From Paracoccaceae bacterium (GTDB lineage Bacteria; Pseudomonadota; Alphaproteobacteria; Rhodobacterales; Rhodobacteraceae): DNA of 55,835 nucleotides. Both the position numbers and the translations under genes were made by a program. The DNA is taken from positions 1-55,835 of the forward strand of contig JAIOJF010000057.1 in the NCBI GenBank assembly GCA_019911965.1, given 5' to 3'. How positions within the stretch are numbered: position 1 is the stretch's first letter; the number at the start of each line of letters is the position of its first letter. Below are positions 1-8,358 of this stretch, piece by piece. The notes under the pieces are model-generated. The model searched no databases and had not been told where the DNA came from. It worked only from the letters and a program-made list of their open reading frames with translations.

Positions 1-41
1 GCCAGTAGCGAAAGCGCAGCGGTGTCGTTATTGTTCGTCAT
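1..41 (-). CDS. Start of an unknown gene, cut by the window edge
   Basis: On the minus strand an AAGGAGA Shine-Dalgarno box (complement of about 49-55) stands about 7 nt before an ATG (39-41). The frame then stays open to the edge and encodes MTNNNDTAALSLL. Only 13 codons are visible, so no function can be given. It is divergent from the gene starting near 74. The strong ribosome-binding site is the main evidence that this is a real start. Confidence 0.6.
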   Translation of the reverse strand, partial: MTNNNDTAALSLL

Positions 42-73
42 AGCGTGATCTCCTTGGCGGTTGCTGCCGCCTG

Positions 74-1255
74 TTGGGTGGGTTCAAGTCACCCGGAGAT
101 TACGCCACCTTCAAATTTCCACCACCTTCGCGACACGACCATACAGTCAAACTGGCGAAAAAGACATACAGCGCGCGCAGTGCCGTTGAGCAAGCCTTGC
201 GTGGCATCAACGACGCAGGCGTATTTGCGGAGGCTGCGAGTTCGGTGAGCCAGCTGCAAAAACAGTGGAATGAGATCAAGGGCGTTGACCACTACAGCGA
301 ACAGATAACGACACAGCAAGACGCAATGAACGCGTTGTCGGTGCCGGGCATGGAGGATCACTTGTCCGTTCTGACCGGCGCGGCCAGCGCATTCGACCGT
401 TTAAAGACTGAATATAGCGCCGTCGCCGAGGTGCAAAAGCATTCCCTTGGTGGCATTCCTGACGGCTATTTAGGCCATCTGACCGGCGCTCAAAGCGCGG
501 TGTCGCGGATGATGGAAGAAATGCGCGAGCATCACCGTTTGATGTTCCAACAAGTGGATTTGTTCGCGCATATGCGGCGATCTATCAAAGCGGTTTCCTC
601 AATTGATCTGAATAGCGTCCTGAACATTCCTAGGATGGAATCATTCTATGCTGGGCTGGGCATTGACCGCATCGGGCAGGCATTTGCAGCCGCTGACGCT
701 GCTAGCGTTCTGGGCCTCAAGCCAGCTTTCAACGACGAAGTGCGCTCTGTCACGTCCCTCATAAATGAACAGATTTCCATGTTTGGCGCAGCGCAAGAGG
801 CTGCGTCAGCGGCAATTGGGTTTGACCTTTCCGATAAGCTAGAAGTGATGCTGGCGCGTAGTATCGCTGCACAAGAAGCGCTACTACAAGAACATCGTGA
901 AGCGACAAACGACAGCAAAGATGAAGCGGCATTCCATCGCCGGAATGCGACGATTTCCATTATCATCAATATTCTAATGTTCCTTATGGCCATAGCGCTG
1001 CAAATCGAAGAACGCATTGCCGACCGTGATACAGCGGTGCGGGCAAATACTGAAGCGCTACAACATATGCAGCAATCCTTTGACGGCATGGCATCTCAGC
1101 TTGAAAAAATGCAGGAACATCAGGAGACCACATCAACGGCAGACCAAGCTGCGGATCGAGAGATTGCAGATATTCTTAGGGGCATTGCGGCGACGTTGGC
1201 AGAGCAAGCTGAGACACAACGAGCTGCGCCCGAGCACGGTCACAGCAATGATTAA
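74..1255 (+). CDS. Unknown protein with one membrane segment and coiled coils
   Basis: Open frame of 393 codons. I do not recognise the family. The protein is Ala/Gln/Glu-rich and predicted mostly helical. One strongly hydrophobic segment lies around residues 298-316, followed by a charged, heptad-like tail to the C-terminus. That suggests a membrane-anchored coiled-coil protein with a large N-terminal domain of about 290 residues. The start is uncertain: the first in-frame candidate is TTG at 74, an in-frame stop lies at 41-43, and there is no clear ribosome-binding site, so a later start is possible. It may be cargo of the island. Confidence 0.65.
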   Translation: MGGFKSPGDYATFKFPPPSRHDHTVKLAKKTYSARSAVEQALRGINDAGVFAEAASSVSQLQKQWNEIKGVDHYSEQITTQQDAMNALSVPGMEDHLSVLTGAASAFDRLKTEYSAVAEVQKHSLGGIPDGYLGHLTGAQSAVSRMMEEMREHHRLMFQQVDLFAHMRRSIKAVSSIDLNSVLNIPRMESFYAGLGIDRIGQAFAAADAASVLGLKPAFNDEVRSVTSLINEQISMFGAAQEAASAAIGFDLSDKLEVMLARSIAAQEALLQEHREATNDSKDEAAFHRRNATISIIINILMFLMAIALQIEERIADRDTAVRANTEALQHMQQSFDGMASQLEKMQEHQETTSTADQAADREIADILRGIAATLAEQAETQRAAPEHGHSND

Positions 1256-1677
1256 GTTGGCCCCAAGGCGTGCCGAACTGGCAGCTTACGTCCCGCCATT
1301 CCAATGCAGCCGGACCAAACGGCGTTAAAACGAATCGCGGTTTTGGGGTTGTTGTGGTCGCCAGTCGGAGCAATGTGCTTAACTGCCCTGCCCTGCGGAC
1401 CAGATGCCGCGCGATCGATCAACTTACGCTTTGAGGAAGCTGCGTAGTAACGTAGACGCTTGCGACGAATGGTAGGCACGGGCCGTAAGCAACGAAAGTC
1501 ATATATGCAAAAGTCGCCGATATGCTATAGTTCCACTGCTTCCGCAGTGCTTCCGTGACAAAAAACACTCCGCCAAAACTGATAGGTGGCGCACTTGCTG
1601 ATCTTGCCTAGCGGTTCGTAGTAGAAATTGTCATAACCCGAACGACTTGCGACAGCGTATCGTCCGTGTACAAAAGA
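1256..1677. other. Gap of about 420 bp without a supported gene
   Basis: Only short frames without ribosome-binding sites or recognisable protein features occur here. An AT-rich stretch with a TATGCTATAG-like sequence near 1520-1530 could be a promoter, but no plausible gene follows it on the plus strand. I see nothing firm in this gap. Confidence 0.4.
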
Positions 1678-1708
1678 AGACCCCGCCCTATGCGGGCGAG
1701 GTGTTTTT
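1678..1708. terminator. Hairpin terminator, probably bidirectional
   Basis: A GC-rich hairpin (CGCCC, short loop, GGGCG, near 1684-1698) is followed by a T run on the plus side (1703-1707) and by GGGTCTTCTTTT when read on the minus strand. It sits directly behind the TGA of the minus-strand gene ending at 1708, so it should end that operon. Confidence 0.65.
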
Positions 1709-2052
1709 CAAAAAAGCTGCATCTGCGCATCTCCGGGATTCGCAATTCCGAGCACTTGACGCGCCATAGCCACGGTTCTGGCTCCGGTATACAGAGGCTC
1801 TTCAGTTATATGATTGACAATGTGCCAACCGCCCCAAATTTTCAGGCCGGAACCCTGATATGTGACAGACAAGCGGCCAGGGCCGCAGCAGCCTCCAAAA
1901 ATGCCCAAGATATCTTCAAGAACGGCACAAAGTTCGGCATCGTGCATTCCAGCGGCAATATTATTGGCATATCGCGAGGACAAACCGCGTGTTGCCAGCC
2001 GAAAAATTTCAAGCCTGTCAGTCTGGCTGAGTGGTTTTTGACATAACGCCAT
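1708..2052 (-). CDS. Small unknown protein coupled to the DUF3768 gene
   Basis: A 114-aa soluble protein that I do not recognise. Its ATG overlaps the stop of the upstream DUF3768 gene (TGATG), so the two are translationally coupled. The stop is followed at once by a hairpin terminator. The sequence is protein-like, with two Cys-containing helical stretches and a Gly-rich centre. Its function is presumably tied to its DUF3768 partner, but that is inference. Confidence 0.75.
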   Translation of the reverse strand: MALCQKPLSQTDRLEIFRLATRGLSSRYANNIAAGMHDAELCAVLEDILGIFGGCCGPGRLSVTYQGSGLKIWGGWHIVNHITEEPLYTGARTVAMARQVLGIANPGDAQMQLF

Positions 2053-2399
2053 CAGTATTCACTGGCCAGAAAAACGGTCAAAACTCGGAAGGTCTGGGCT
2101 GGGTCGCTGGGATCGTTCGAACCGTAGATCAAGTCAGGGTCATAGTAGTCGAATTTCCAGTATACCTTTAAGCCTTCGAAATTAAAGTTGCCGAAGTCAT
2201 GTTCCTTGTGGGGGTCATTGTCGTCAGAAAAAGCGTCAAAATCCCGGACAAGCGCCACGAGTTCGGCGGGGTTTCGGCCCTTCTCAATGGCGTAATTGAG
2301 AAGGCCTGTCGTAAAGATCATTTTTCCCGGTATCGTCGCGTCGCCTTTGCGCATGCGGTCATTCAGGTCCCGGATTACGTTAGTTTTTGTTGTCGCCAT
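2052..2399 (-). CDS. DUF3768 family protein
   Basis: A 115-aa protein matching my recollection of DUF3768: an N-terminal RDLNDRMR helix, then NDPHKEHDFGNF (about residues 61-72), WKFDYYD near 81-87, and a C-terminal RVLTVFLASEY. The family is common on alphaproteobacterial plasmids and islands, and its biochemical role is unknown. The start is supported by an AGAGGA box about 8 nt upstream. A perfect 8-bp hairpin lies in the leader just before that box. It overlaps and is probably coupled to the next gene (1708-2052). Confidence 0.85.
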   Translation of the reverse strand: MATTKTNVIRDLNDRMRKGDATIPGKMIFTTGLLNYAIEKGRNPAELVALVRDFDAFSDDNDPHKEHDFGNFNFEGLKVYWKFDYYDPDLIYGSNDPSDPAQTFRVLTVFLASEY

Positions 2400-2423
2400 T
2401 TTCGTGTCCTCTTTTTCACGACA

Positions 2424-2442
2424 CGCCCGAACAATTCGGGCG
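2424..2442. promoter_or_regulatory. Leader hairpin before the DUF3768 gene
   Basis: CGCCCGAA and TTCGGGCG form a perfect 8-bp stem with a 3-nt loop, about 20 nt upstream of the ribosome-binding site of the minus-strand DUF3768 gene. It has no T run, so it looks more like a leader structure or operator than a terminator. A shorter, similarly placed hairpin precedes the zinc-ribbon gene at 8099. Confidence 0.4.
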
Positions 2443-2540
2443 CATCGCTCAAAAGACGACGACGGCGATCAGCCAGTGGTGGGTTTAGAAGGCGCGGCTA
2501 ACCTTCGAAAGTCTGGCACTGACTCCAGTATAGCAAACAA

Positions 2541-2566
2541 AAGGCCCGCAAGCTGGCGGGCTTTGT
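2541..2566 (-). terminator. Terminator behind the DUF2958 gene
   Basis: The arms GCCCGC and GCGGGC flank a short loop (about 2543-2561). Read on the minus strand the hairpin is followed by CCTTTTGTTTG. It lies about 30 bp behind the stop of the minus-strand gene at 2596. Confidence 0.7.
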
Positions 2567-2595
2567 TGTTGATCGATGGTTGGTCGACCGATGAC

Positions 2596-2925
2596 TTAGT
2601 CGAGGGTGGAGATGTAGGTTTCAAGTGTCTTGCATGTCTTGAAGTGAAGGTCGCGCTCGACCGGCAGACCAAGTCTACCGCGCAAACACTGTAATTCGTT
2701 CAGGGATACATAGCCATATTCCGGAAAACCAACGCCTAAATCGCACCAGCCAAACAATCGCAAATCATCTCCCCAGGGCTCAGCGGACACCAAGACCCAT
2801 GTGGCGGCGGCATCGGGCGTGAACAGCCGCACGACTGGCGTTAAGGAAAGCTCGGTTGCTCCGTTGTCTATCGCATTTCCGTTGGCCAGAAGTTTCCTCT
2901 CAATGTTTTTTGTTAGTAATTTCAT
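2596..2925 (-). CDS. DUF2958 family protein
   Basis: A 109-aa protein with the DUF2958 pattern: an MKLLTKNIERKLLANG start, then PVVRLFTPDAAATWVL, LFGWCDLGVGFPEYGYVSL and RGRLGLPVERDLHF towards the C-terminus. The frame is open further upstream, but I start at the second ATG of an ATGATG pair because the family begins with MKLL. No good ribosome-binding site is seen. The family is frequent on proteobacterial plasmids and islands beside replication and antirestriction genes, and its function is unknown. A hairpin terminator follows. Confidence 0.85.
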   Translation of the reverse strand: MKLLTKNIERKLLANGNAIDNGATELSLTPVVRLFTPDAAATWVLVSAEPWGDDLRLFGWCDLGVGFPEYGYVSLNELQCLRGRLGLPVERDLHFKTCKTLETYISTLD

Positions 2926-3080
2926 CATAAGTGGTTGTGTTTTCACTTTGTTAATCCGCAGAATTCTTGCTTCTGCGTTAGCAGGGCAACTACCCGCCTG
3001 TGGTTTTGATGTCATAGGAAGTGGACATGAACTTGACGACAAAACGGGGTGGGTAAAATGGGCCTGCCGCAGAGGGAAAA

Positions 3081-4037
3081 TCAGGATATTTGTCTGGGGA
3101 GTTGGCTCAAAAACCGGGTGAGGTCGCTTTGATCATTGACCCCGAGACGCTTATAGATTTCGCAAAACATTTCCCGCACGCTTTGTGGTCTCATTTTGTG
3201 CGCAGCAGCCACCTGCGCCAAACTGTTGCCTTGCGCGAAGCATTCCAGCAATTCCAACTGACGCGAGGTTAATCCGTGGGTGGCTGCAAGCGGAGCGATC
3301 AACGGAATTGAAGGTGACTGAGATATGATTGTGATCAGAGCGATGGGATCTTGAATTCCAACATCCGAATTCGGCATTGGCGAAGGCGTGATGACCGCCA
3401 TGAGCGTTTCATTGCTGCAGCCATCATCTACCCGCATATAATTGATTTGGTTTGACGCGATTGTATCGTCAATCAACGCCTTCAACTTCTGATTTCGATT
3501 GCTGTGGGTCAATCCAATCCCGCCGGTTGGTTTGAAAAATGCCGGGTGTGAGTTCAGAAGTTCAACCGCCATTTTATTCGCTTCGAGCAATTGGGCACCA
3601 CGTTCGACCACAAACATTGGTTTCGCAAAGTGCTCGGCATAATGCAGAACGGCCAAAACGGATTCGAGCTTTACACTTTCAATATCTGCAAGACTCTCGT
3701 TGTTGATTGATTGGATGGTCTGAGACATCAGAAGGTTGTGCTTGGTCTCATCGAAAGATCGTCTGCGGAAACTGCCGCAATCCGTTTGGGCTGTTTGCTT
3801 TCGATGAAGGGTTGTCGTCAGTTCGCAGTGATTGTCAGTCAATGCCGCAGGCCAAGAAAACCCAACTGCCTCAAACGTCCATCCATCTTGATCAAGAGAA
3901 ATGGCACACTCGTCCGAACCGGATTCAATCGAATATTGTACTGACACGGACTGCATGTCGTTTGCGCCCGATTCAGCTTGAAGCATGATCAGCACAACAG
4001 CCCGCACAGGCGCTCTGGAATCGTCGTGCTTTCCCAT
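3081..4037 (-). CDS. LuxR-family transcription regulator (HTH at C-terminus)
   Basis: The last 60 residues form a GerE/LuxR DNA-binding domain: LTSRQLELLECFAQGNSL, then the recognition region around MRPQSVREMFCEIYKRLGV. Ahead of it is a region resembling the PAS-like part of such regulators (FVVERGAQLLEANKMAVELL). No typical N-terminal sensor domain is recognised. The start is uncertain: the ATG at 4037 gives 318 aa with a weak ribosome-binding site, while an internal ATG at 3728 gives 215 aa. A perfect inverted repeat lies 36 bp upstream, between this gene and the divergent gene at 4146, and could be its operator. Confidence 0.75.
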   Translation of the reverse strand: MGKHDDSRAPVRAVVLIMLQAESGANDMQSVSVQYSIESGSDECAISLDQDGWTFEAVGFSWPAALTDNHCELTTTLHRKQTAQTDCGSFRRRSFDETKHNLLMSQTIQSINNESLADIESVKLESVLAVLHYAEHFAKPMFVVERGAQLLEANKMAVELLNSHPAFFKPTGGIGLTHSNRNQKLKALIDDTIASNQINYMRVDDGCSNETLMAVITPSPMPNSDVGIQDPIALITIISQSPSIPLIAPLAATHGLTSRQLELLECFAQGNSLAQVAAAHKMRPQSVREMFCEIYKRLGVNDQSDLTRFLSQLPRQIS

Positions 4038-4072
4038 CGTGAAAGCCTGCTCGATAAAAATTAATGCGTCAC

Positions 4073-4086
4073 CCTACACCTGTAGG
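4073..4086. promoter_or_regulatory. Inverted repeat, possible LuxR-type operator
   Basis: CCTACA-CC-TGTAGG is a perfect 6+6 dyad in the divergent intergenic region between the LuxR-type regulator and the gene at 4146. Part of it (ACCTGTAGG) matches half of the classic lux box. Binding by the neighbouring regulator is inferred. Confidence 0.45.
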
Positions 4087-4145
4087 TGGATAAAAATACA
4101 AGAAAGCTACTCATTAAGTAGTGCGTAATCTGGGGGAGAAAGTAA

Positions 4146-4535
4146 ATGAAATTCGAAGTACGCAACAAAAGGGAACAGCGCGAAGGGCTCGTGTTCAAGT
4201 CAACGGTCTATTACTGCAACGTGCGGATCGAGTTGACCGACGACGAGTTAGAGGCGCTGGCTGCACTCGCAAAAACCAGAGATTGGAAAGATGTCCCAAT
4301 TGGACAAATCAAGATTAACGAAACGCACGACTCCACAGTGACGGTGGCAAGCTTCTATGGCACCTGCAAGAAAGGGAAGGGCGTTTGGGAACGTGGAATT
4401 CGGGCGCTGTCACCTGAGGATAGCGTCCTGCAAATCGAAGCCATCAAAGACATTGCCAAATTGGCCAAAGAGGCGATCAGCAATCGACAATTTGCCCTGA
4501 ACGCGACGATGGAAGAGACTTCAGAGGAAATCTGA
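4146..4535 (+). CDS. Unknown 129-aa protein
   Basis: A clear GGGGAGA ribosome-binding site lies 7 nt before the ATG. The protein is soluble, rich in Lys and Glu, with no recognised domain. The N-terminal half looks beta-rich (KSTVYYCNVRIELTDDE) and the C-terminal part helical. It is followed after 4 bp by a membrane protein gene and probably forms an operon with it. Both are divergent from the LuxR-type gene and may be its targets. Confidence 0.8.
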   Translation: MKFEVRNKREQREGLVFKSTVYYCNVRIELTDDELEALAALAKTRDWKDVPIGQIKINETHDSTVTVASFYGTCKKGKGVWERGIRALSPEDSVLQIEAIKDIAKLAKEAISNRQFALNATMEETSEEI

Positions 4536-4539
4536 GCCC

Positions 4540-5310
4540 ATGACTGATCTGCAAGCCATTGGTCGGATATTTATCGGTGTCGCTATTATCGTGGGCCTGT
4601 TTGCCTTTGGCTACATTTTCGTGTTCGTCATTCTACCAGTGTCTGTGCTGGTTCTTGCGATCGATTTCAGCATGCGATATCGCTACAATGCAAAGCTTCA
4701 GGCGCTGATTGAGAAGGGTGGGCTGACCAAAACCCCTAAACTCGACAGTTTTGAGGTGCGCCTGCATGAGGGTAAGATCTTGATTGGCTGGAAGGCGGAT
4801 CTACCCAATGGCGCGACGCTTAGCATCTACCGGTTGGAGGGCAGTGCTAAGGGCACTGTCGCCGATATCGAGGAAAACGGCGAGTGCCTTTTATCAACGA
4901 CGCTGGAAATGACGGATCGGATGGATAACATCCTGATAGACCACGATGCCCCGGATGGGGTTCTTTACTATGTTCCAACAATATTTGGTGAATCGATCGA
5001 AGAGCGCCCGCTGGACTATAGCTTCCTGGATTTTTTCAAGGATGTGAAATTCAGCACCCGTAAGTCGGATATCTGGGTGAGGGGGCAAGGGGTGCGGCTG
5101 GAATACCAACGCGAACCTGCGGTTTTGCCCGACGGTAGGGACGAGGCCGTGAAGATGGCCGACGACATCCTGCAATCTATGCGGGAGAGAAAGAAGAGGG
5201 AGTTCGAGCTAGACGCGGCTGTCGAGCGGATCAGGCAAAGCCCCGATCTGTCAGACGCGGAAAAAGAGGAGGCCGTCGAACTTCTTGAAACGCACGCTGT
5301 GGCGCAATGA
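4540..5310 (+). CDS. Unknown membrane-anchored protein
   Basis: 256 aa. Residues about 9-42 are a long hydrophobic stretch that can form two membrane helices. The rest is soluble: a beta-rich middle (residues about 70-190, containing an SIYRLEGSAKGT-like strand pattern) and a charged helical C-terminus. It has no recognised family. It lies 4 bp after the gene at 4146 and is probably co-transcribed. A hairpin with a T run on the opposite strand follows the stop. Confidence 0.8.
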   Translation: MTDLQAIGRIFIGVAIIVGLFAFGYIFVFVILPVSVLVLAIDFSMRYRYNAKLQALIEKGGLTKTPKLDSFEVRLHEGKILIGWKADLPNGATLSIYRLEGSAKGTVADIEENGECLLSTTLEMTDRMDNILIDHDAPDGVLYYVPTIFGESIEERPLDYSFLDFFKDVKFSTRKSDIWVRGQGVRLEYQREPAVLPDGRDEAVKMADDILQSMRERKKREFELDAAVERIRQSPDLSDAEKEEAVELLETHAVAQ

Positions 5311-5337
5311 AAAAACCCGGCACTATCTGCGCCGGGC
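5311..5337 (-). terminator. Terminator of the convergent minus-strand gene
   Basis: CCCGGC (5316-5321) and GCCGGG (5330-5335) form a hairpin. Read on the minus strand it is followed by six T residues, so it best serves the gene ending at 5352. It may also stop plus-strand transcripts ending at 5310. Confidence 0.65.
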
Positions 5338-5351
5338 TCTCAAGAGTACCT

Positions 5352-5726
5352 TCAATCCCGCGTGGCTTGTTTGAATGCAATCAAAGCATCCGCGAGATAG
5401 TCCAGAGTGGACTGATCACGATCCGGCATATGCACAAGGTTATGGTCCCAAGCAGTGATGCAATTGTCGATCGCCGTTGTCAGGTGCACGCGAGCTTGCG
5501 GATGCCTGACCCAAGAACAGCGGGTATCAGAGCCAGTGATGATGTCGCGAAACAGCGTAGCAAAGTCGTGCCCGGTTTCCAGCCGGGCAATGCGGACACG
5601 CACGTCCGGCATGTCGGCGTGCCAGTCGCCCGCGAACATCAACAACATCCGCAAATAGCTATAGCGCCCATGCGGAGCAAACCCTTTGGTTTGCTGAAAC
5701 ATCGGTGCAGTCAAAAGAACAGTCAT
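5352..5726 (-). CDS. Unknown 124-aa protein
   Basis: The start at 5726 is chosen because GGGAG lies 6 nt upstream; an in-frame ATG further up (5753) lacks such a site. The protein starts MTVLLTAPMFQQTKGFAP and has a His/Asp/Arg-rich centre, with no recognised motif. A T-rich hairpin terminator follows. It is divergent from the ATPase gene at 5804. Confidence 0.7.
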   Translation of the reverse strand: MTVLLTAPMFQQTKGFAPHGRYSYLRMLLMFAGDWHADMPDVRVRIARLETGHDFATLFRDIITGSDTRCSWVRHPQARVHLTTAIDNCITAWDHNLVHMPDRDQSTLDYLADALIAFKQATRD

Positions 5727-5803
5727 TGGAATCTCCCAATCCATTTCGAGCAAGGGGAGCCGGATCGGCGATCAGGCTCCAGCCTGCCCGCAAGGGGCGG
5801 GAT

Positions 5804-7519
5804 GTGAGGAAAATTGTACCACGAATTCAACGGTTGTCACGCCATAGGCAGGATCTGGTTCTTGGCACGGTTCCACATGACGTGATGAATGCCTTCGGAA
5901 AAATCATGGTAACGCCTGAAATCATCGCGCCCGAGAAAGCCCGTCAACGCCATATGCATATTGTGGGGTCGAACGGTTCGGGCAAGAGCAGGTTCATGCG
6001 TACCCTCATCCAACAGGATATCCGTGAGGGGCGGGGGCTCTGCTTGATCGATCCTCATGGCACCCAGTGCGAGGACATTCTGAAATGGCTCGCAAATCAG
6101 CCGCGTCTCGCCAAGCACCGAAAGGTACGGTATTTTAAGATCGGCGATGGGGAAGAATGCGTTGCGTTCAATCCACTTCGGATCGCTGACCCTCGGCACG
6201 CACACGCTACTGCCACTCGGGTGGCCGATGCGATCGGGCGTCTGTTCAGCGACGAGGAATTACGCCACCAACCCAGAACCCATGAAGTCCTGGTGCTGTT
6301 GCTGATCACTTTGGCGGAGCACAATCTGACGCTGGCGGACTATCCGCTGTTTCTCAATCCGCGACATCGCCCGGACGTCGAGCACTTAATCGAAAGTCTT
6401 CACAATACCAAAGCGAAAGATCAGTGGAATATCCTGGCGCGGTACAAGGACAATGAATTCACTGAGTATGTGTCCAGCGTTTCACGGCGCTTGTTCACCT
6501 TGATGTCGAACCCAATCATCGGATCGATCTTCTCGCAAAAAACCGCTACGATTGATCTGCGGAAGGCGATGGATGAAGGCGAGATCCTACTCTTCAATCT
6601 TCGTGATACTGAAATTTTTGATGGCGATTCAGCGCAGCTTTTTGGTCTGTTGCTGATTTCCAATCTGTTCAGCCAATCCAAGCTAAGAGGGAACTCACAG
6701 CCCTATTTTCTTTATCTTGATGAAGCACATCGGTTTCTGTCTGGCAGTAATCTTTCTGAGATTTTTGAAGAATGTCGCAAGTACGGGCTTCACATGATTC
6801 TCGCGCACCAGAACCTAGGCCAGTTGCGGGATGCGGGGGAGAGGGTGTTTTCGACGGTGATCAACGAAGCAGAAGTAAAGGCAGTTTTCTCGATCCGCGA
6901 GCCAGAAGATGCCACGTATCTGGTCAGACTGCTCTATCGTGGCGGCAGCATTGATCCCAATCGCGTCAAGGATGTGCTGACCAAGCCGACGGTAGTGGGG
7001 TACACGATCGGTTATCTCGAAAGCCAGTCGCATTCTTCCAGCAAGATGAAGGGCTCCGGAAACAATGCGCTTTCTGGCACGTCTATCAGCCTGACACCGG
7101 ATTTGTTTTGGAGAGGCCCGCAGGTACAATTGGGTCAGGTCACAAACAACGCCAAGACGGCACTTGATACGGATGCTGAAGGATCAGCACGAGCAAGTAC
7201 GCGGGCGCAAACGCTCATGCCTCAGATGGAAGAGAGACCGGGTGGGACTTGGACGATCGAAGAGCAGGTCTTCGTGCTGGCAGATGAGTTGGCCAGTCTG
7301 CCAACCCAACACGGTGTGATCAGCATCGGCGGAAGAGTCTGTCTGAAATTCCGCGCCCTGAATGCGCCAGATGAGACCATTACTAAGCCAAAACTTCACG
7401 CCTACTTAGCTCGTCTATCTGAAGACAACCCATATCTGGCACCCGTCGAGCGGCACATCCTGAAGGTTCCTAACCGCCCGAAAAAAGCCTTGGCGGAAGA
7501 TCCTAACTTTCTGGAATAA
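5804..7519 (+). CDS. FtsK/HerA/VirD4-type ATPase
   Basis: 571 aa from a GTG start. GTG 5804 is chosen for the AGGGGCGGG stretch just upstream; the frame is open back to 5705. Walker A GSNGSGKSR is at about residues 55-63, and Walker B LYLDEAHRF near 305-312, with ECRKYGLHMILAHQNLGQL behind it as in TraG/VirD4-like and HerA-like DNA pumps. No N-terminal membrane segments are seen, so it is a soluble form. It is similar in layout to the ATPase at 16702. In this island it may move or load DNA during transfer or replication, working with the Replic_Relax protein at 8357. A role in defence is an alternative. Confidence 0.8.
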   Translation: MRKIVPRIQRLSRHRQDLVLGTVPHDVMNAFGKIMVTPEIIAPEKARQRHMHIVGSNGSGKSRFMRTLIQQDIREGRGLCLIDPHGTQCEDILKWLANQPRLAKHRKVRYFKIGDGEECVAFNPLRIADPRHAHATATRVADAIGRLFSDEELRHQPRTHEVLVLLLITLAEHNLTLADYPLFLNPRHRPDVEHLIESLHNTKAKDQWNILARYKDNEFTEYVSSVSRRLFTLMSNPIIGSIFSQKTATIDLRKAMDEGEILLFNLRDTEIFDGDSAQLFGLLLISNLFSQSKLRGNSQPYFLYLDEAHRFLSGSNLSEIFEECRKYGLHMILAHQNLGQLRDAGERVFSTVINEAEVKAVFSIREPEDATYLVRLLYRGGSIDPNRVKDVLTKPTVVGYTIGYLESQSHSSSKMKGSGNNALSGTSISLTPDLFWRGPQVQLGQVTNNAKTALDTDAEGSARASTRAQTLMPQMEERPGGTWTIEEQVFVLADELASLPTQHGVISIGGRVCLKFRALNAPDETITKPKLHAYLARLSEDNPYLAPVERHILKVPNRPKKALAEDPNFLE

Positions 7520-7604
7520 CCGGTTAGGGAAGGGCAATTTGACAAAACCGGCAAAGTGTCGTGGAATATATCTCTTACGACAAATGTAAAATAGTGAACT
7601 CAAA

Positions 7605-7871
7605 ATGAAAATATTTATTTGATGTTGTTTAACATTGATGATGGCGACCGCCGCATTTGGACATGAGATCAAGTTTCAGCCCGGAAATTATCTTTGGAAT
7701 TTCAAGGGTGGCTGTGGCTATCTGACCGTCGGGAAAAAAGTGGCCTATATCTGGGACAAAGATTGTGATGGCGGCAAAGACTAGGTTTGGAAAATAGTTC
7801 AAATCGGCGGCTAAGATATCTTGGTTTTCAAAGGCTTCAACAGGGCTGTCTTCAAAAGAATCAATAAATAG
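7605..7871 (+). pseudogene. Decayed gene for a small exported protein (three nonsense codons)
   Basis: From ATG 7605 the frame reads MKIFI, TGA, then CCLTLMMATAAFGHEIKF, a good signal peptide if the TGA were TGG. It continues through GGCGYLTVGKKVAYIWDKD to a TAG at 7782. Then comes VWKIVQIGG, a TAA, and DILVFKGFNRAVFKRINK up to TAG 7869. All three stop codons thus occur in one protein-like frame of about 88 codons with no frameshift. The simplest reading is a pseudogene of a small secreted protein. Only 48 codons (7638-7784) could still be made, without a ribosome-binding site. The rest of 7520-8030 shows nothing firm. Confidence 0.5.
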
Positions 7872-8030
7872 CGCCAAGCCCAAAACTTTAGCTTTTCTCC
7901 CCTAGGCAGTGGTTCCTACCAAGGATCGCTTTGAAGAATGGTAAAAGAAGCGCGCGCCTATTTGTAGATTCCAAGCTGGCGATGACTGAGTGCCTCAAGG
8001 CGATAAGCAGATCTATAATATAGATTGGTA

Positions 8031-8039
8031 TGGTATAAT
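8031..8039 (+). promoter_or_regulatory. Extended -10 promoter of the zinc-ribbon gene
   Basis: TGGTATAAT fits the extended -10 consensus TGnTATAAT, and no good -35 is seen. It lies 60 bp before the start at 8099. The same nine bases occur before the primase gene at 18640-18648. Confidence 0.5.
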
Positions 8040-8098
8040 TTTTCCACCTTCGTTGGATGCGCCCGAGATCGCCTCGGACGTGACCAGCGGAGGAAGTT

Positions 8099-8311
8099 AT
8101 GGAAAAGTCGGTTGAAAGTGATCAAGACCATGAATGCGTGATTGGTGCGGTTCCGACCTGCCCTGACTGTGGATCGGACAATGTCGTAAAGGATGCCTGG
8201 GCCTATTGGGATCCGGATGTTGGAGCTTGGTGCCTGAGAACAGTTTTTGATATGTGCTGCTGCGATGAGTGCGGCAAGGAAATGACGCCGCTTTGGCGCA
8301 AAGCCGAGTAA
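8099..8311 (+). CDS. Small zinc-ribbon protein
   Basis: 70 aa, with GGAGGAA about 4 nt before the ATG. CPDCGSDN (residues about 21-28) and a second Cys cluster, CCCDECGKE (about 53-61), form a likely four-Cys zinc site, with WAYWDPDVGAWCL between them. Similar small proteins are common on alphaproteobacterial plasmids and islands, and their function is unknown. A short leader hairpin precedes the ribosome-binding site and a strong terminator follows. Confidence 0.8.
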   Translation: MEKSVESDQDHECVIGAVPTCPDCGSDNVVKDAWAYWDPDVGAWCLRTVFDMCCCDECGKEMTPLWRKAE

Positions 8312-8332
8312 TAAACTGTTTAGGCTGACAAG

Positions 8333-8358
8333 GGCCACCTACGTTTGGTGGCCTTTTT
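8333..8358 (+). terminator. Strong terminator between convergent genes
   Basis: GGCCACC and GGTGGCC form a perfect 7-bp stem (8333-8353) followed by TTTTTATT. It ends the zinc-ribbon gene. On the minus strand it is also followed by a weaker T-containing stretch behind the gene ending at 8357. Confidence 0.85.
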
